Assembly (NCBI GenBank): GCA_023897205.1
Contig: JAHWDD010000008.1
Coordinates: 682,001 to 746,000 of the forward strand
Direction: 5' to 3'
Source: Exophiala sp. HKRS030
Taxonomy: Eukaryota > Ascomycota > Eurotiomycetes > Chaetothyriales > Herpotrichiellaceae
Length of the DNA: 64,000 bases
In this document: positions 45,519 through 56,035 of the stretch, in pieces
Layout: each line of letters begins with the position of its first letter
Position numbering within the stretch: position 1 is the stretch's first letter
Program-made: the position numbers and the translations under genes
Notes under the pieces: model-generated
Databases searched by the model: none
What the model saw: only the letters and a program-made list of their open reading frames with translations
What the model was told of the DNA's origin: nothing

Positions 45519-46177
45519 TATGATTGTGACAGTAGAAACGTAGGAGATGTAGTGCGCTTGATAAGTGAGGCAGGCATGAAATGAGAAGAGGTCATAAAAG
45601 GTCGTGGTGCTGTTGGTGCTGTTGGTGTTGATGATGTCGATGGTGATGATGTACAGGATGAGAATAAAATAAACTCGTCAATGAAAGGCAAAAGTCACAA
45701 CTCCGTATCCGCCAATCATTTCCCCGCAACTTTTGACCAGCAGCAATTTAGCAGTGCACAAGTAATACCCAGAGTGTTCTGATTACTATATACTCGCACC
45801 AGGCGGCCAACTCCATATTACTTATGACTTGCAGAAGCACTCTCACGTAGGAATATGAAAAAAGCCCAGCGAGTTGGAAGCTGAAGACAATCGGGGCATT
45901 GAAGTTATCTCGAAAGGTGGTTGGATGGGCGCGGTTCAACGTTGATGTGTTGAGTGCTTCTCAATATAGCTGACCTAGTACAGGAAGAAACGGCCTAGGT
46001 TTCTGTGGTTGTTCTAGTGCGACCTCGTGCGACCTCTGTTAGGAGTGTTACGGATCAGATTGTCAACTACTAGCTGAAAACCAAGACCTTCATTTGACAA
46101 TCTCGAGCAAATTTACGCAGCGTGCGTCTTATCCAATCATTATCCAATCAGTTCTGGGTGCATATAGACCATTCTTG
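45519..46177. other. intergenic
   Basis: 0.66 kb; promoter of SLU7 and 3' flank of the broken SDR gene. Nothing recognised except a GTTGGTGCT triplet-like repeat around 45610. Confidence 0.55.
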
Positions 46178-46889
46178 CTAGACCGTGGCTCCTCCGCTGA
46201 TTGTGACCATTTGCCCTGTTTTGCATAGTCAGAAGAGATTGCCAGACAGTACTGAAGCAATGAGGGTACACACCATTGATCCATCCAGCCTGTGGGTGAA
46301 CCAAGAATCTCACGACATTTGAGATGTCTTCCGGGAGCCCGCAGTGATCCAAGGGAGTCAGCTTTCGGGTTTCAGCTTCAATAACCTCGGGCGGCGTATC
46401 TTTTGTACCTCCAGGGATGTACTTCCAGGCGTTCTCATGGAACATGTTGGTCTTTGTTCCACCGGAACGATTCCATTGACTGTTAACTTTCTCCGGCCAG
46501 CTTCCAGTGCGAACGACCTAACGAAGCCCTCTATGGCTGCTTTGGATGCCGTGTAGACTGAATGGTTCTTTATTCCGGTCGCTCGGGCAGAAATCGAACT
46601 CATGAAGAGGAGCGTCGGCCCCTCTGTATTTTGGTCAGCACATTGCTCGGAAGTAGGGTTTCTCCTCGACACGAGAAACGTCGGCTTTGATTGCGACTGC
46701 CTCCACACCCATTTCCTGGATGTCTGTGACAAGACTGTTTGCTTGCTCAGCGCTTGAGGCATAGTTGACAATTATATTTGCTCCAGTTGAAGCTAAACCC
46801 AGAGCTATGGCTGCTCCTATGCCCCGGGACGCTCCCGTGATCAGAGCCACTTTTCCGTCCAGTCGGAGCTCGCTTTTGCTGGTCGCCAT
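46178..46889 (-). pseudogene. broken short-chain dehydrogenase/reductase (SDR)
   Basis: Reads as a classical SDR related to fungal naphthol/versicolorin reductases, but damaged. The ATG at 46889 starts [19 protein letters not shown] and [14 protein letters not shown]. After ADVSRVEE (~46660) the next recognisable piece is TLLFMSSISARATG, so about 50 residues containing the NNAG-type helix are absent. The catalytic YTASK follows (YTASKAAIEGFVRSFALEAG). After LTVNGIVP (around 46460-46466) a single missing base shifts the frame; the other frame continues GGTKTNMFHENAWKYIPGG and LPEDISNVVRFLVHPQAGWING. A late intron (GTGTGT...ACAG) then leads to QMVTISGGATV and TAG at 46178. The conserved end shows decay is fairly recent. 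Confidence 0.8.
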
Positions 46890-47331
46890 GTTGAACAGGT
46901 GCAGTCTGTGTGATGGGACTCGTTGCAATAACTTCTCTGGTCACCCTTGGGGGTCCGGGAGCATTTTTGAACAGCTAGGTACTCTCCGAAGCCACTAGTC
47001 CAACCTCGATTTATACGATCCGTCCTTCCGTTCCTGCCAGATATTGTTGTGGCCTGCCGTTGTACGCTCCAACCCCCCTTCAGACCGGGCAATGATGTCG
47101 ATAACAGATGCCATGGGGCAATCGGTGTCTCACTATCCGAACCCGGTGTGACGCAACAAGACGCAATGATCAATTTACCTATGAGCACACTGGCCAGAAA
47201 GAAAAGCGGACGGAAGCGCAATCGGACTAGGAGTCTGGTCAGTCAGCTTCGTCGCGACCTCGCCATTCGTGAGATGCCGAAGCTGACAAAGAGTCGAACC
47301 ACATGTTGAGTTGCGGGCCTACCGGAGCATG
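46890..47331. other. intergenic
   Basis: Short open frames only; no gene supported. Confidence 0.5.
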
Positions 47332-47487
47332 TTATCGCATCGCCACATCAACTCGACCTAGCAGGTCACGCCCTTCCATCAAGGCTTTTGTGGCGATGAT
47401 GCTTCGAAACATGCCCTCGCTTCCGGGGTGCGGACAGCCGTGCTTGATGGCATTCCAGCGCCTCTCAGGACCGAAGTTTGTGCGCAT
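47332..47487 (-). CDS. candidate small ORF or exon fragment
   Basis: 51-codon open frame with ATG at 47487 and TAA at 47332. The peptide has natural composition (RWNAIKHGCPHPGSEGMF, then IIATKALMEGRDLLGRVDVA) and looks more like folded protein than noise. Just upstream on the same strand (47640-47505) another open stretch reads VWPYLQCLLELTDQFRARS and PEMYAQTTWST. Together they may be exons of a small gene or a remnant between the broken SDR and the NmrA-like gene. Family not recognised. Confidence 0.3.
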   Translation of the reverse strand: MRTNFGPERRWNAIKHGCPHPGSEGMFRSIIATKALMEGRDLLGRVDVAMR

Positions 47488-47781
47488 GGCGATTAGTGGA
47501 GGGGATCAAAAACAGACATTACGGTAGACCAGGTCGTTTGGGCGTACATTTCAGGCATGCTCCGTCCAACCGACCGGGCTCTGAACTGATCAGTCAGCTC
47601 GAGGAGACATTGCAGATAGGGCCAAACCTTGATAGTCAGAAGCAAGCCGTGAAATTATCATATGATAGCGGGTTGGGTCATATTTTTAGCCTTTAATAAC
47701 AACTATATGTAGGGACTTGGTATAGCCAAGTCCTGTCAAGTTCTGGATCGCCAAGGTCACAGTTATTATAATAACGTCAAC

Positions 47782-48699
47782 ATGACAGAGATAATTGTCC
47801 TCACCTGCGCCTCCGGTAGGGCATGCAGTCCCATCATCCCGCTCCTCTACGAAGAATCAAGGTACGAGCTTCGGCTGGTCGTACATTCGCAGTCTTCTCG
47901 GGACCGTCTTAAGAATAGATACCCCAAGGCCGAAGTCGTTCAGGCAGACTTTGGCATTTGGGCCGATTGCGCCAACGTGGTTGCCGGAGCCAGCACTGTG
48001 TACTACGTTGGGCCCCCATTTGACCCTGGAGAGACACATTTTGGGATAAACATGGTCGATGCTGCCGTTACCGAGTCAAAAAAGCCCGGGTCACGTTTCG
48101 CTCATTTTGTATTCAGCTCCGCCGTCCATCCTGAGTTGACCAAGATGCTCCATCATGACCGGAAACGATACGTCGAGGAGTACCTCACCGAGTCCATGCT
48201 ACCCTACACCATTTTACAACCGAGCAACTTCACCGACCTCTCCATGGGGCCACTGATCGCACAAAAGGACGCGACCAAAATAACGCACCGGGCGCTGTTC
48301 AACCCCGAGACGGCATTCTCGTTCACGACTCTCCTGGACTACGCCGAAGCCTCGGTCAGGGTGATTCGAGAAAGGTCCAGGCATTTCTACGCCACATATC
48401 AGACCGTGAGTACGCTGCCGATGAAGTACATCGACTACCTCAAGTCGGTCGCGGAGGTGTTGGGGAAAGAGCTCGAGGTCCAGGTGGTCGCGTTTGAACA
48501 GAGTGTGGAAATGATGTCTGAAGGCTCGTTTGGAACCAGCGACGCCCCACAAATCAACAAGGACGGTCCGGAGCGGATGCTCCTGTATTACAATACCAGA
48601 GGACTGTACAGCAATCCGAACATATTGGAGTGGCTGATCGGGAGACCTGGGACCACGCCGGCCCAACTGGCGAGACAGATCCTTGATTCCGAAGGCTGA
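47782..48699 (+). CDS. NmrA-like NAD(P)-binding protein
   Basis: Intronless 305-aa atypical SDR of the NmrA/quinone-oxidoreductase-2-like group. The Rossmann start (MTEIIVLTCASGRACSPIIPLL) occupies the place of the usual GATGxxG loop, but two of its glycines are cysteine. Other family marks are present: AEVVQADFGIWADCANVVAG, STVYYVGPPF, FAHFVFSSAVHPELTKMLHH, YTILQPSNFTD and TLLDYAEASVRVI. Such proteins act as redox sensors, transcriptional co-regulators or NADPH-dependent reductases. Convergent with the amylosucrase-like gene; stop codons are about 90 bp apart. Next to the broken SDR, it may belong to a decayed metabolic cluster, by inference. Confidence 0.83.
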   Translation: MTEIIVLTCASGRACSPIIPLLYEESRYELRLVVHSQSSRDRLKNRYPKAEVVQADFGIWADCANVVAGASTVYYVGPPFDPGETHFGINMVDAAVTESKKPGSRFAHFVFSSAVHPELTKMLHHDRKRYVEEYLTESMLPYTILQPSNFTDLSMGPLIAQKDATKITHRALFNPETAFSFTTLLDYAEASVRVIRERSRHFYATYQTVSTLPMKYIDYLKSVAEVLGKELEVQVVAFEQSVEMMSEGSFGTSDAPQINKDGPERMLLYYNTRGLYSNPNILEWLIGRPGTTPAQLARQILDSEG

Positions 48700-48789
48700 G
48701 CACCCAATAACAGTTTGGGAATCGGGTGTGGCATGCAAGGCCAGTCCAAGGACATTTTTCATACGTGCTGGCAATATTGGAGAACCGAC

Positions 48790-50700
48790 TTAGTACCTCA
48801 GCCAAACGTATTGATGCGCCCGCAACTGGATGCCTGATGATCGCAACTCGATATCATGGCCACCGACAAGATCGTAGGCGGTCGGAGGCATGCCCATGAA
48901 TCTGTGTCGACCGACCCATTGTGGGTCATCGGAGAAGTTACACAAACACAAGACGTTCGAGTGCGGTCCTGGCCTTTGATATCCGAGCACCGCAGGGTTG
49001 CCGGTGTAGAACCCAATTGCCCTTCCGCCTGCAATTTCTTCCGTGGTCTTGCGTAGTTGGATCAGATGTTTCATGCCAGAAAACAATCTCCCAGCTGTCG
49101 TGTCGGGATCGTGTCGCTCGTTGTAACGCTGCTCAGGGTACCAAGGTCGATTGACCCAACGAGAGTCGTCCATCTTGGCCGGGTCATTTAGGTATGAGTA
49201 GTCATTCAATTGACCGACTTCGTCACCCAGATAGATGAGAGGGATACCCCCGGTGCTCATGGCAACGGAATAGGCCAGAAGGATACGCTCCAGTGCGCCA
49301 TCCTGACCAGACTCGAGACCTGCCAGAGATGCGGTAGTGCCGGATATCCGACAGTCGCCCGTCCGAGGATTGTCTTGGAACGGGACGCCTCTGGCAAATG
49401 AGCCAGGATGCCTGTTGACAAAGAAAGCATTCAAAAATTTACGATGATTACCACCTTCCTTTCCAAGCTCCAACGCGTCACTGTCGGAAAACGTCCAGCC
49501 GATATCGTCGTGGCTGCGCACATAATTGACCCACGCGCAACCCCTTGCAATGTTGTGTCTGCGTTCGATAGCTTGTGTGAGCATGGAAGCATCTCGTGTC
49601 GCCAAAGCCTCCCACGTCAACGCCATTTGAAGAGGATTGTAACTGAGCTGACATTCGTAGCGATCGATGTACTGTACGACAAAATCGGGGTGTACAATGG
49701 CTTCCGACTTGAACAACACCGAAGGGGCCGCGATCCTACAGAGGGCATTGAAAGCTCGAAGGAGCTTGTGGACCTCTGGGAGGTTCTCACAGTCTGTGTT
49801 CATTTGTTTCCACATAAACGCCACGGCGTCCATGCGAAAGAAGTCCACTCCGATGTTGGCCAGGTAAAGCATTTCTTCGGCCATGGCACGGAAGACGGTC
49901 GGATTAGAGTAATTTAGGTCCCACTGGAAGTGATAGAATGTGCTCCAGACGTATCGACCGTCAGGTAACTGTATAAAGGAGCCGGGGTGATCGTCGGGAA
50001 AAATCTCTCGCGTCGAGCGCTCAAAGGCACTTGGAACATTCCGATCAGGAAATATCCAATACATGGCCGAATGTTCCTGGTCGCCCTCGGCGGCTTTCCT
50101 TGCCCATCTGTGCTCGTTGGAGGTGTGATTGAAGACCAGATCAAGCACTAGGCTTATCCCGGCTTTGCGAAGTTCTGTTGCAAGTGCTTTGAGCTGGTGG
50201 ATATCTCCAAGGGCCGGCTCGACATCTCGATAGCTAGAAACAGCGTAGCCTCCATCGTTGAGCGGCCTTGGAGACTCGAAGAGGGGCATGAGGTGCAGAT
50301 ACGTCAAGCCAAGTTCTTGAAAGTATGGGATTTTTGCTCTGATGCCGTCCAGGTTCTTCGCGTATCTGTCGACGTAGCAAACACCGCCCAGCATCTGGTT
50401 GGAAAGGTACCATTCTGGATCGAGTTCTCGCGCCTTGTCCAATTTCTGCAGCTCGGGATCCCTCTCCATCCACGATTTGCCACACATCAACATTAGATCA
50501 ACGAGTTGGTCAAGACAATCGTGGCGGTATCCGTACAATTCTGCAAAGATGGCGAAGACGGTGACAAAGTTCATATCCAGGCGACCGTAGAATGCTTCCT
50601 CTGCGAGAATTGAGCTCCCAACATCAGTCTTCCGTAGCTCCTGGAGAACATAGGCCTTTGCAGCCCGAGCTTGCTGCTCGGTAGAGAGAAGGTTTGACAT
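48790..50700 (-). CDS. amylosucrase-type GH13 glucan enzyme
   Basis: Intronless 636-aa protein; ATG at 50700. Related to amylosucrase, which transfers glucose from sucrose onto alpha-1,4-glucan, or to sucrose hydrolase. Distinctive amylosucrase features: helical N-terminal region (~90 residues), DPEWYLSNQMLGGVCYVDRY, LTYLHLMPLFESPRPLNDGGYAVSSY (in two pieces), ISLVLDLVFNHTSNEH. Catalytic residues are intact: nucleophile Asp in FFRMDAVAF (~288), acid/base Glu in FKSEAIV (~331), stabilising Asp in VRSHDDIGW (~397). These positions almost match the numbering of the Neisseria enzyme (286, 328, 393). No signal peptide, so probably cytosolic. The family is mainly bacterial; an intronless copy in a fungus suggests horizontal transfer, unproven here. 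Confidence 0.88.
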   Translation of the reverse strand: MSNLLSTEQQARAAKAYVLQELRKTDVGSSILAEEAFYGRLDMNFVTVFAIFAELYGYRHDCLDQLVDLMLMCGKSWMERDPELQKLDKARELDPEWYLSNQMLGGVCYVDRYAKNLDGIRAKIPYFQELGLTYLHLMPLFESPRPLNDGGYAVSSYRDVEPALGDIHQLKALATELRKAGISLVLDLVFNHTSNEHRWARKAAEGDQEHSAMYWIFPDRNVPSAFERSTREIFPDDHPGSFIQLPDGRYVWSTFYHFQWDLNYSNPTVFRAMAEEMLYLANIGVDFFRMDAVAFMWKQMNTDCENLPEVHKLLRAFNALCRIAAPSVLFKSEAIVHPDFVVQYIDRYECQLSYNPLQMALTWEALATRDASMLTQAIERRHNIARGCAWVNYVRSHDDIGWTFSDSDALELGKEGGNHRKFLNAFFVNRHPGSFARGVPFQDNPRTGDCRISGTTASLAGLESGQDGALERILLAYSVAMSTGGIPLIYLGDEVGQLNDYSYLNDPAKMDDSRWVNRPWYPEQRYNERHDPDTTAGRLFSGMKHLIQLRKTTEEIAGGRAIGFYTGNPAVLGYQRPGPHSNVLCLCNFSDDPQWVGRHRFMGMPPTAYDLVGGHDIELRSSGIQLRAHQYVWLRY

Positions 50701-52051
50701 GCTGGAAAGACCACCTTGGTCGTCGAGATGTTGCAAGGATCTTACGGTTCAGGTAGAGTATCAATGCTTATGATGACTGCCGGCTGGAGCGCCGAAAGAA
50801 ATCAAGGACCTTCTCAGGTTTTGGTGCAACAAAGGTTCAACCGTCTTCGTATTTGAAAATCAATGCCGACTTCAGGGATCTTAGGGTATTAGCAAAACAA
50901 CCTGGGGGCGTCAAGTCCTGAGATGTTAGTGTTGAAAAGAGGAAGAACATTAGCCACGGAGAAAACGAAAGATCGAGGAAAGTATTTCAAGCAGAATAGA
51001 CAGATTGACACAGCAATTAGATCCACGTCTGAGAATATCTCGGGTCACCAATCGGTGGATGCGAAGCACGTAGTTGTTGATCGGCTCGCGTAGCTAACTT
51101 CGACTTCGCCCAAAAAGAGCTTGAGTTTCTCCGTGCAAGTTGTGCGGGGTGCATGAGCATGACTGGAGAACGCACGCCTCATCGCCAAAAGCATCTCGAC
51201 CCTACGGCCAGCTGCACAAGAATGCGCTTGGGCTAGCAAAGCTTTCCTGTGTCTGTCCGGGCCAGAAATGGAAGCGAGGTGGCTTCTGGAGGTTGACCAT
51301 GTGATCCTCGCCCGTATTCTCGGCCCGATATGCGTCAAAGAGCACAGACTTTCTCCTCGCCGGCACAAGTTTCTTCGTGTCGAAACTTATGATTCAATGG
51401 GGAGATTACCAAGATTTCGACACTCTGATCTCGTTCGGGAGTATCAGCCTGTGATTAGCTAGATTCATCAATTTTGGGATTTCGTATAATGATCTTTACT
51501 GACACGGCTTTGATTTGGCGTTGTTTTATGGAAGCTGCGCTGATTACTCAGCGGCAGCCTTGCTCTGACCGTTAGAGTCACGTGCCCACCATCCGTCTAA
51601 CAGTTATGTTACGTACTGTAGTCACAGAGAGAGAGACAGAGGACTACTGTACTGCCGGTACTACCGGTCGTAGGAGATCTTGAGCCTACTCGTATTCCGT
51701 AAACCCATACCTGGAGCGATTCATACGAGTGCCCGAAACACAAATTATGTAGACGATTTTGTTAGTCTCCGCATGCCTTGTGGTTCACCCTACGTCACCC
51801 ATTGGTTCCCGCCTTCTTTGCCTGTTGTTGACGCAGACAAGACGCAGATACTCTCAACCCATCTCGCGATTCCACCCCCAGCATCCTCTCAAGACTTATC
51901 CCAGCCTCTTGTCAGCACTTAATTCCTTGTTCCTGCTGTCGATTCTGCCCGACATACATTCGTTTCAGACAAGAAGAAAAGAGAAAACAATTCCCCAATG
52001 GTTGCGAGCGTTCGCCTGCAACGTCCCTGCTTCTCCATGCCTGGCTAATCA
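50701..52051. other. divergent promoter region
   Basis: 1.35 kb between the amylosucrase-like gene (-) and NVJ2 (+). No gene supported; pyrimidine-rich sequence just before the NVJ2 ATG fits a fungal 5' leader. Confidence 0.5.
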
Positions 52052-54814
52052 ATGGGTTCCTTGCAATGGTTTTTGGGTGTATATCTCTTCGGCGGTCTAA
52101 CATTCGTTCCATTCCTCCTCGGCCTCCTCCTCATTCATGCCTACCTCACCTTACCTCCTCCGAACGTCGAACACGATCCTCCCATCCAGGATCCCGCCCT
52201 TCTGGCCCGTCCCGAAGATGACAAGATAGCTTTCAAGAGCGAGACCGATACTCTGGTCGACAAATTCCATCGGCAACATGATTCCGACGTCGCCGCGGGG
52301 TACTTCGCCGTATGTAGAGAATACGTCCCCGGTGGCGTCAATGGCAAGCCTCCCGACAAGCTTAGTCCGGCGGGAGAGGTGGTTGCTCAGGAGTCTCCGA
52401 GTGTCTACCAGACAATGTACCGGAGTATCTTTGACCGCTCGCAAAAGCCTACGATAGAGCCGAACAAGGATGCGGCGGGGAAGACGGCCAAGAACGCCAA
52501 CAACGTCTTCTATGTGGTGTTGAGACATGGCCATCTCATGCTGTACGATGACATACAACAGCTGGAAGTGCGCTACGTGATCTCTTTGGAGTACCATGAC
52601 GTCGATATCTATGGAGGGGGAGAAGAGTTGCCAGAAGGGGAATTGTGGATCAAACGACATGCCATACGACTACGGAGGAAGAAAACAAGAGCCGGTGATA
52701 CACCCAAATCGCTACCCTTCTTCCTGTTTAGCGAGAGCCTGTCAGAGAAGGAGGATTTTTATTTTGCATTACTCAAGAATCAGGAAAAGACGGTCGGCGA
52801 AGACTTGCCTGTGGCGCAAGAATTCGATGTTCAACATATTGTCAACTTGGTCCAGAAGCTGCACTCATCCGAGGAGCAGTTGCAGACGAGGTGGCTCAAT
52901 GCCATGATCGGTCGCCTGTTTCTAGCCATGTACAAGACACCAGAGCTGGAAAATTTCATCCGGACCAAGCTGACCAAAAAGATCTCCCGGGTCAAGAAGC
53001 CAAATTTCATCACCAAGCTAGCTTTGCAAAAGATCGATACAGGCACCGGTGCGCCCTTCATCACGAACCCTCGGCTGAAGGATCTGACTGTGAATGGCGA
53101 CTGCACGGTCGAGGCAGACGTGGACTATACCGGACACTTCAGGATAGAAATCGCAGCCACGGCGCGAATCGAGCTGGGCTCTCGGTTTAAACCACGAGAG
53201 GTCGACATGGTTCTGGCAGCCACGTGCAAGAAACTCCAAGGCCATGCCCTCGTCAGGTTCAAGCCGCCTCCGAGCAATCGGCTCTGGTTCAGCTTCGAAA
53301 AGATGCCGCAGTTGGATCTCGTCCTAGAACCCATCGTCAGCTCGCGCCAAATTACCTACACTTGGATTCTACGCGCAATTGAGAGTCGAATCCGGGAAGT
53401 CATTGCCGAAAGCATATGTCAGCCTTTCTGGGACGATGTCCCCTTCTTCGACACCAGGAATCAACGTTATCGTGGGGGCATTTGGCAGAGAGAAGCCACG
53501 GCTGCCACTTCAACCGAAATCCCGAACGAAGAGCCAGAAGACGAGGCTGAGGCAGGAACTTCGGGAACGAGAACGCCCGTGGAACTTGGGCAAGACGACC
53601 GTGTTATGAGCATGCCCGCACTGAGCGACGCCAAACAGAAGCCGACCCTTTCGAAGAAATCCATCGCCTCCATGAACGAATTTTTGGGCCTCAAGAGGTC
53701 GGGGTCAGAATCTCCGAACAAGGCTGATATTTCTACTCCGAGATTGATGAGATCACCATCCCTTGCCAGCGCTGCAAACCCTACCGTGACTGCTGATCAC
53801 GCCGATGTCAACAGTCCGACTCGAGGATCCGACGCCAGTGCCAAGAAGGACAGCGTCGCGAACTTTTTGAAGGATTTATCCAATAGATCGACATCTGAGA
53901 CCCCATCGCCGCCGGAATCGCAAGCTGGATCACCGCCCGTCGAGTCCTCAATGGCAGCCGCAATGAGAGAAAAGGAACGCAGCGCGAGCAACGCGTCAAA
54001 CCTCTCAGTAGAAATTCCAATGTCGGAAGAATTCGCCCCGACTCCCATGTCTACTTCAGCCGGAAGAAGCTCAACGATGTCAAGTCGGAATTCGACGAAT
54101 TCTGGCAATACAATTGATGTGACTGAAGAAAGGCCTAGGTCGGCGGGGCAATCGACCAAACCAAAGACCTTTGCACAAGGAGTCAGATCCATGACCAATG
54201 CGGACAGAAAGCAAGCTCTCGCATCTGTCAACGCTGCGGCTGCGGCGGCTCAAAAATGGGGATGGGGCGTGCTGGCAAGGAATCGACAGCGGGAAAACCA
54301 AGCTGCTGGCGAGAAAGAGAACAACAACCCCAGTGTTCCTCCAACTCCGCGAGAGCCCATGGGTCGTGGAAGACCCTTACCCCCTCCTGGAACGCCGCTC
54401 CCTCCACCTGAGAAACCCAGGAATAGCTTCATCGCCCCGAAAAGAAAACCAGTGCCTCCTCCGCTACTGCCACAGCGCCGTGGAACCAATGGCTCGATTG
54501 TGACGTCGCCCAAACCAGCGCAAAAGCCACCGCTTCCGGAACGGCGAAAACGACAAAGCTCGTTGCTGGCGAATGTTGAGGCTGAAGACGAGGTTTTGGT
54601 GGTAGAGGCTCCCACAGAATCTGCACCGTCAAGTCCCACGGCGGATGAACATCACGATGAATTCTTCGGCCACGGCGAGCCATCAGAAAGTCAGGGAGTC
54701 GTCGTCAAACCGGCGCTCCCCGAGCGACCTCACGATGTGATTCAGCAGGCGATGGATGAGGATGATAGCAAGAAAGAAGAATTGCACAGGCAGGAACTCG
54801 GCGCGTATACCTGA
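52052..54814 (+). CDS. NVJ2: SMP-domain lipid-transfer protein (Nvj2/TEX2 family)
   Basis: Intronless 920-aa ER-anchored protein that in yeast sits at nucleus-vacuole and ER-Golgi contact sites and moves lipids such as ceramide. One N-terminal membrane segment (about residues 5-32: LFGGLTFVPFLLGLLLIHAY). A PH-like region follows (VFYVVLRHGHLMLYDD, VRYVISLEYHDVDIYG). The SMP domain spans about 265-480: QHIVNLVQKLHSSEEQLQ, TRWLNAMIGRLFLAMYKT, NGDCTVEADVDYTGHFRIEI and QITYTWILRAIESRIREVIA. The last 420 residues are disordered, Ser/Pro-rich, with proline runs (RGRPLPPPGTPLPPP). ATG at 52052 immediately precedes the membrane anchor. Confidence 0.93.
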   Translation: MGSLQWFLGVYLFGGLTFVPFLLGLLLIHAYLTLPPPNVEHDPPIQDPALLARPEDDKIAFKSETDTLVDKFHRQHDSDVAAGYFAVCREYVPGGVNGKPPDKLSPAGEVVAQESPSVYQTMYRSIFDRSQKPTIEPNKDAAGKTAKNANNVFYVVLRHGHLMLYDDIQQLEVRYVISLEYHDVDIYGGGEELPEGELWIKRHAIRLRRKKTRAGDTPKSLPFFLFSESLSEKEDFYFALLKNQEKTVGEDLPVAQEFDVQHIVNLVQKLHSSEEQLQTRWLNAMIGRLFLAMYKTPELENFIRTKLTKKISRVKKPNFITKLALQKIDTGTGAPFITNPRLKDLTVNGDCTVEADVDYTGHFRIEIAATARIELGSRFKPREVDMVLAATCKKLQGHALVRFKPPPSNRLWFSFEKMPQLDLVLEPIVSSRQITYTWILRAIESRIREVIAESICQPFWDDVPFFDTRNQRYRGGIWQREATAATSTEIPNEEPEDEAEAGTSGTRTPVELGQDDRVMSMPALSDAKQKPTLSKKSIASMNEFLGLKRSGSESPNKADISTPRLMRSPSLASAANPTVTADHADVNSPTRGSDASAKKDSVANFLKDLSNRSTSETPSPPESQAGSPPVESSMAAAMREKERSASNASNLSVEIPMSEEFAPTPMSTSAGRSSTMSSRNSTNSGNTIDVTEERPRSAGQSTKPKTFAQGVRSMTNADRKQALASVNAAAAAAQKWGWGVLARNRQRENQAAGEKENNNPSVPPTPREPMGRGRPLPPPGTPLPPPEKPRNSFIAPKRKPVPPPLLPQRRGTNGSIVTSPKPAQKPPLPERRKRQSSLLANVEAEDEVLVVEAPTESAPSSPTADEHHDEFFGHGEPSESQGVVVKPALPERPHDVIQQAMDEDDSKKEELHRQELGAYT

Positions 54815-56035
54815 TACCTTGTTATTGTAGAAGCAAGTCAGAGGTTTATATAGCTTGTATCTCAGGTGACAGGTATCTGCATTGATATTCGTGCAAGCAA
54901 CCCTCTGGTAGGTACCTAGGTAGGTATGTCTAGCATCATTTCATCCCTGTCGATACAGACGGGGTACATGTCCTTCTGTTGACAAATTCCGTCAAAAGCT
55001 TACCCATGTACGATCTCGCAGAGGGTCTTATGCGTAAGACGCCGGGCAAGAATCTCGATCTGCGTAAGGCAGAAGTGTGTAAAATTTCCGGCCACCAACA
55101 GTCACGATCGGTGAAGCTTTGCGAGCAAAATACTTTGAAGAGACGAGCGGAGCTTCGGTGGCTGGGCATCGATGGCCCTGCCTCAAAGTGTGCTCTCCGA
55201 GATCATACGAACGGGGGTCGGCCTAGTAGATTTGCAAGACAATGAACAGAAGTTTTCAACCTGACAGGTTGTCGCAGGTCACGACTCTGCATTTGAAATG
55301 ATAGAATTCAAGTACGAAGGAGGGCTAACTTGGTGTTGAGCGTTGCCTTCGATTTGAGCATAGCCACCAAGTATGTACATAGTAAGTTCATGGCCCTCAG
55401 CGCCAGGTAAGGCGACCAAACCCTTTGGGGTATATAGCCTGATATCCGGTAGTGCTAAGGCGGCCAATCACGCACAGGTGTGAGCCTGGTAGCATTCCTG
55501 TACTCCGTACAGTAAGCAGGCTTCCCCTTTATCGCTGAGTACAAGCTCCCACCCTGGTTCTGACTCATTTTCCTTTCGAACCTAGTACAATACTGACAAA
55601 CCATTGCGGGAGGTGATAGGTTACACTCTCGCATACCTGTTAGTTGCGTGTAGTGTGTACCAGTGTCACTGGAATCCATGCCAGCGGAAGCCTTTTCCAA
55701 CCCTGTCGATATAAGTCAGGCAAGGTGCATTTTGCTATTACATCGACCATTCCTGAGAGGCAGAAAAAACTTGTCGATGGGGAATTGTACTCGTTAAAAC
55801 CCATGATTCTCGATTTGCCTCCGGGCAAAACAGGATAATGGATCACTGACCACGACACGGGAGGCGTCTAGCAAAGGGAGACTACCAGCAGGCAGTCACT
55901 CAAAATTGTCTGGAGAAACGCGCAACAGTCAAAGTAGGGAGAAGTATAGCTTCATGCGCAATGCAGATCTGGGTGTTACGCACTATCGCCTAACTGCCCT
56001 CGCCTGTCTGCCTGTTTTTCCGAGATTCTAACCAT
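54815..56035. other. intergenic
   Basis: 1.2 kb between convergent genes; one TACTCCGTA at 55501. No gene supported. Confidence 0.55.
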
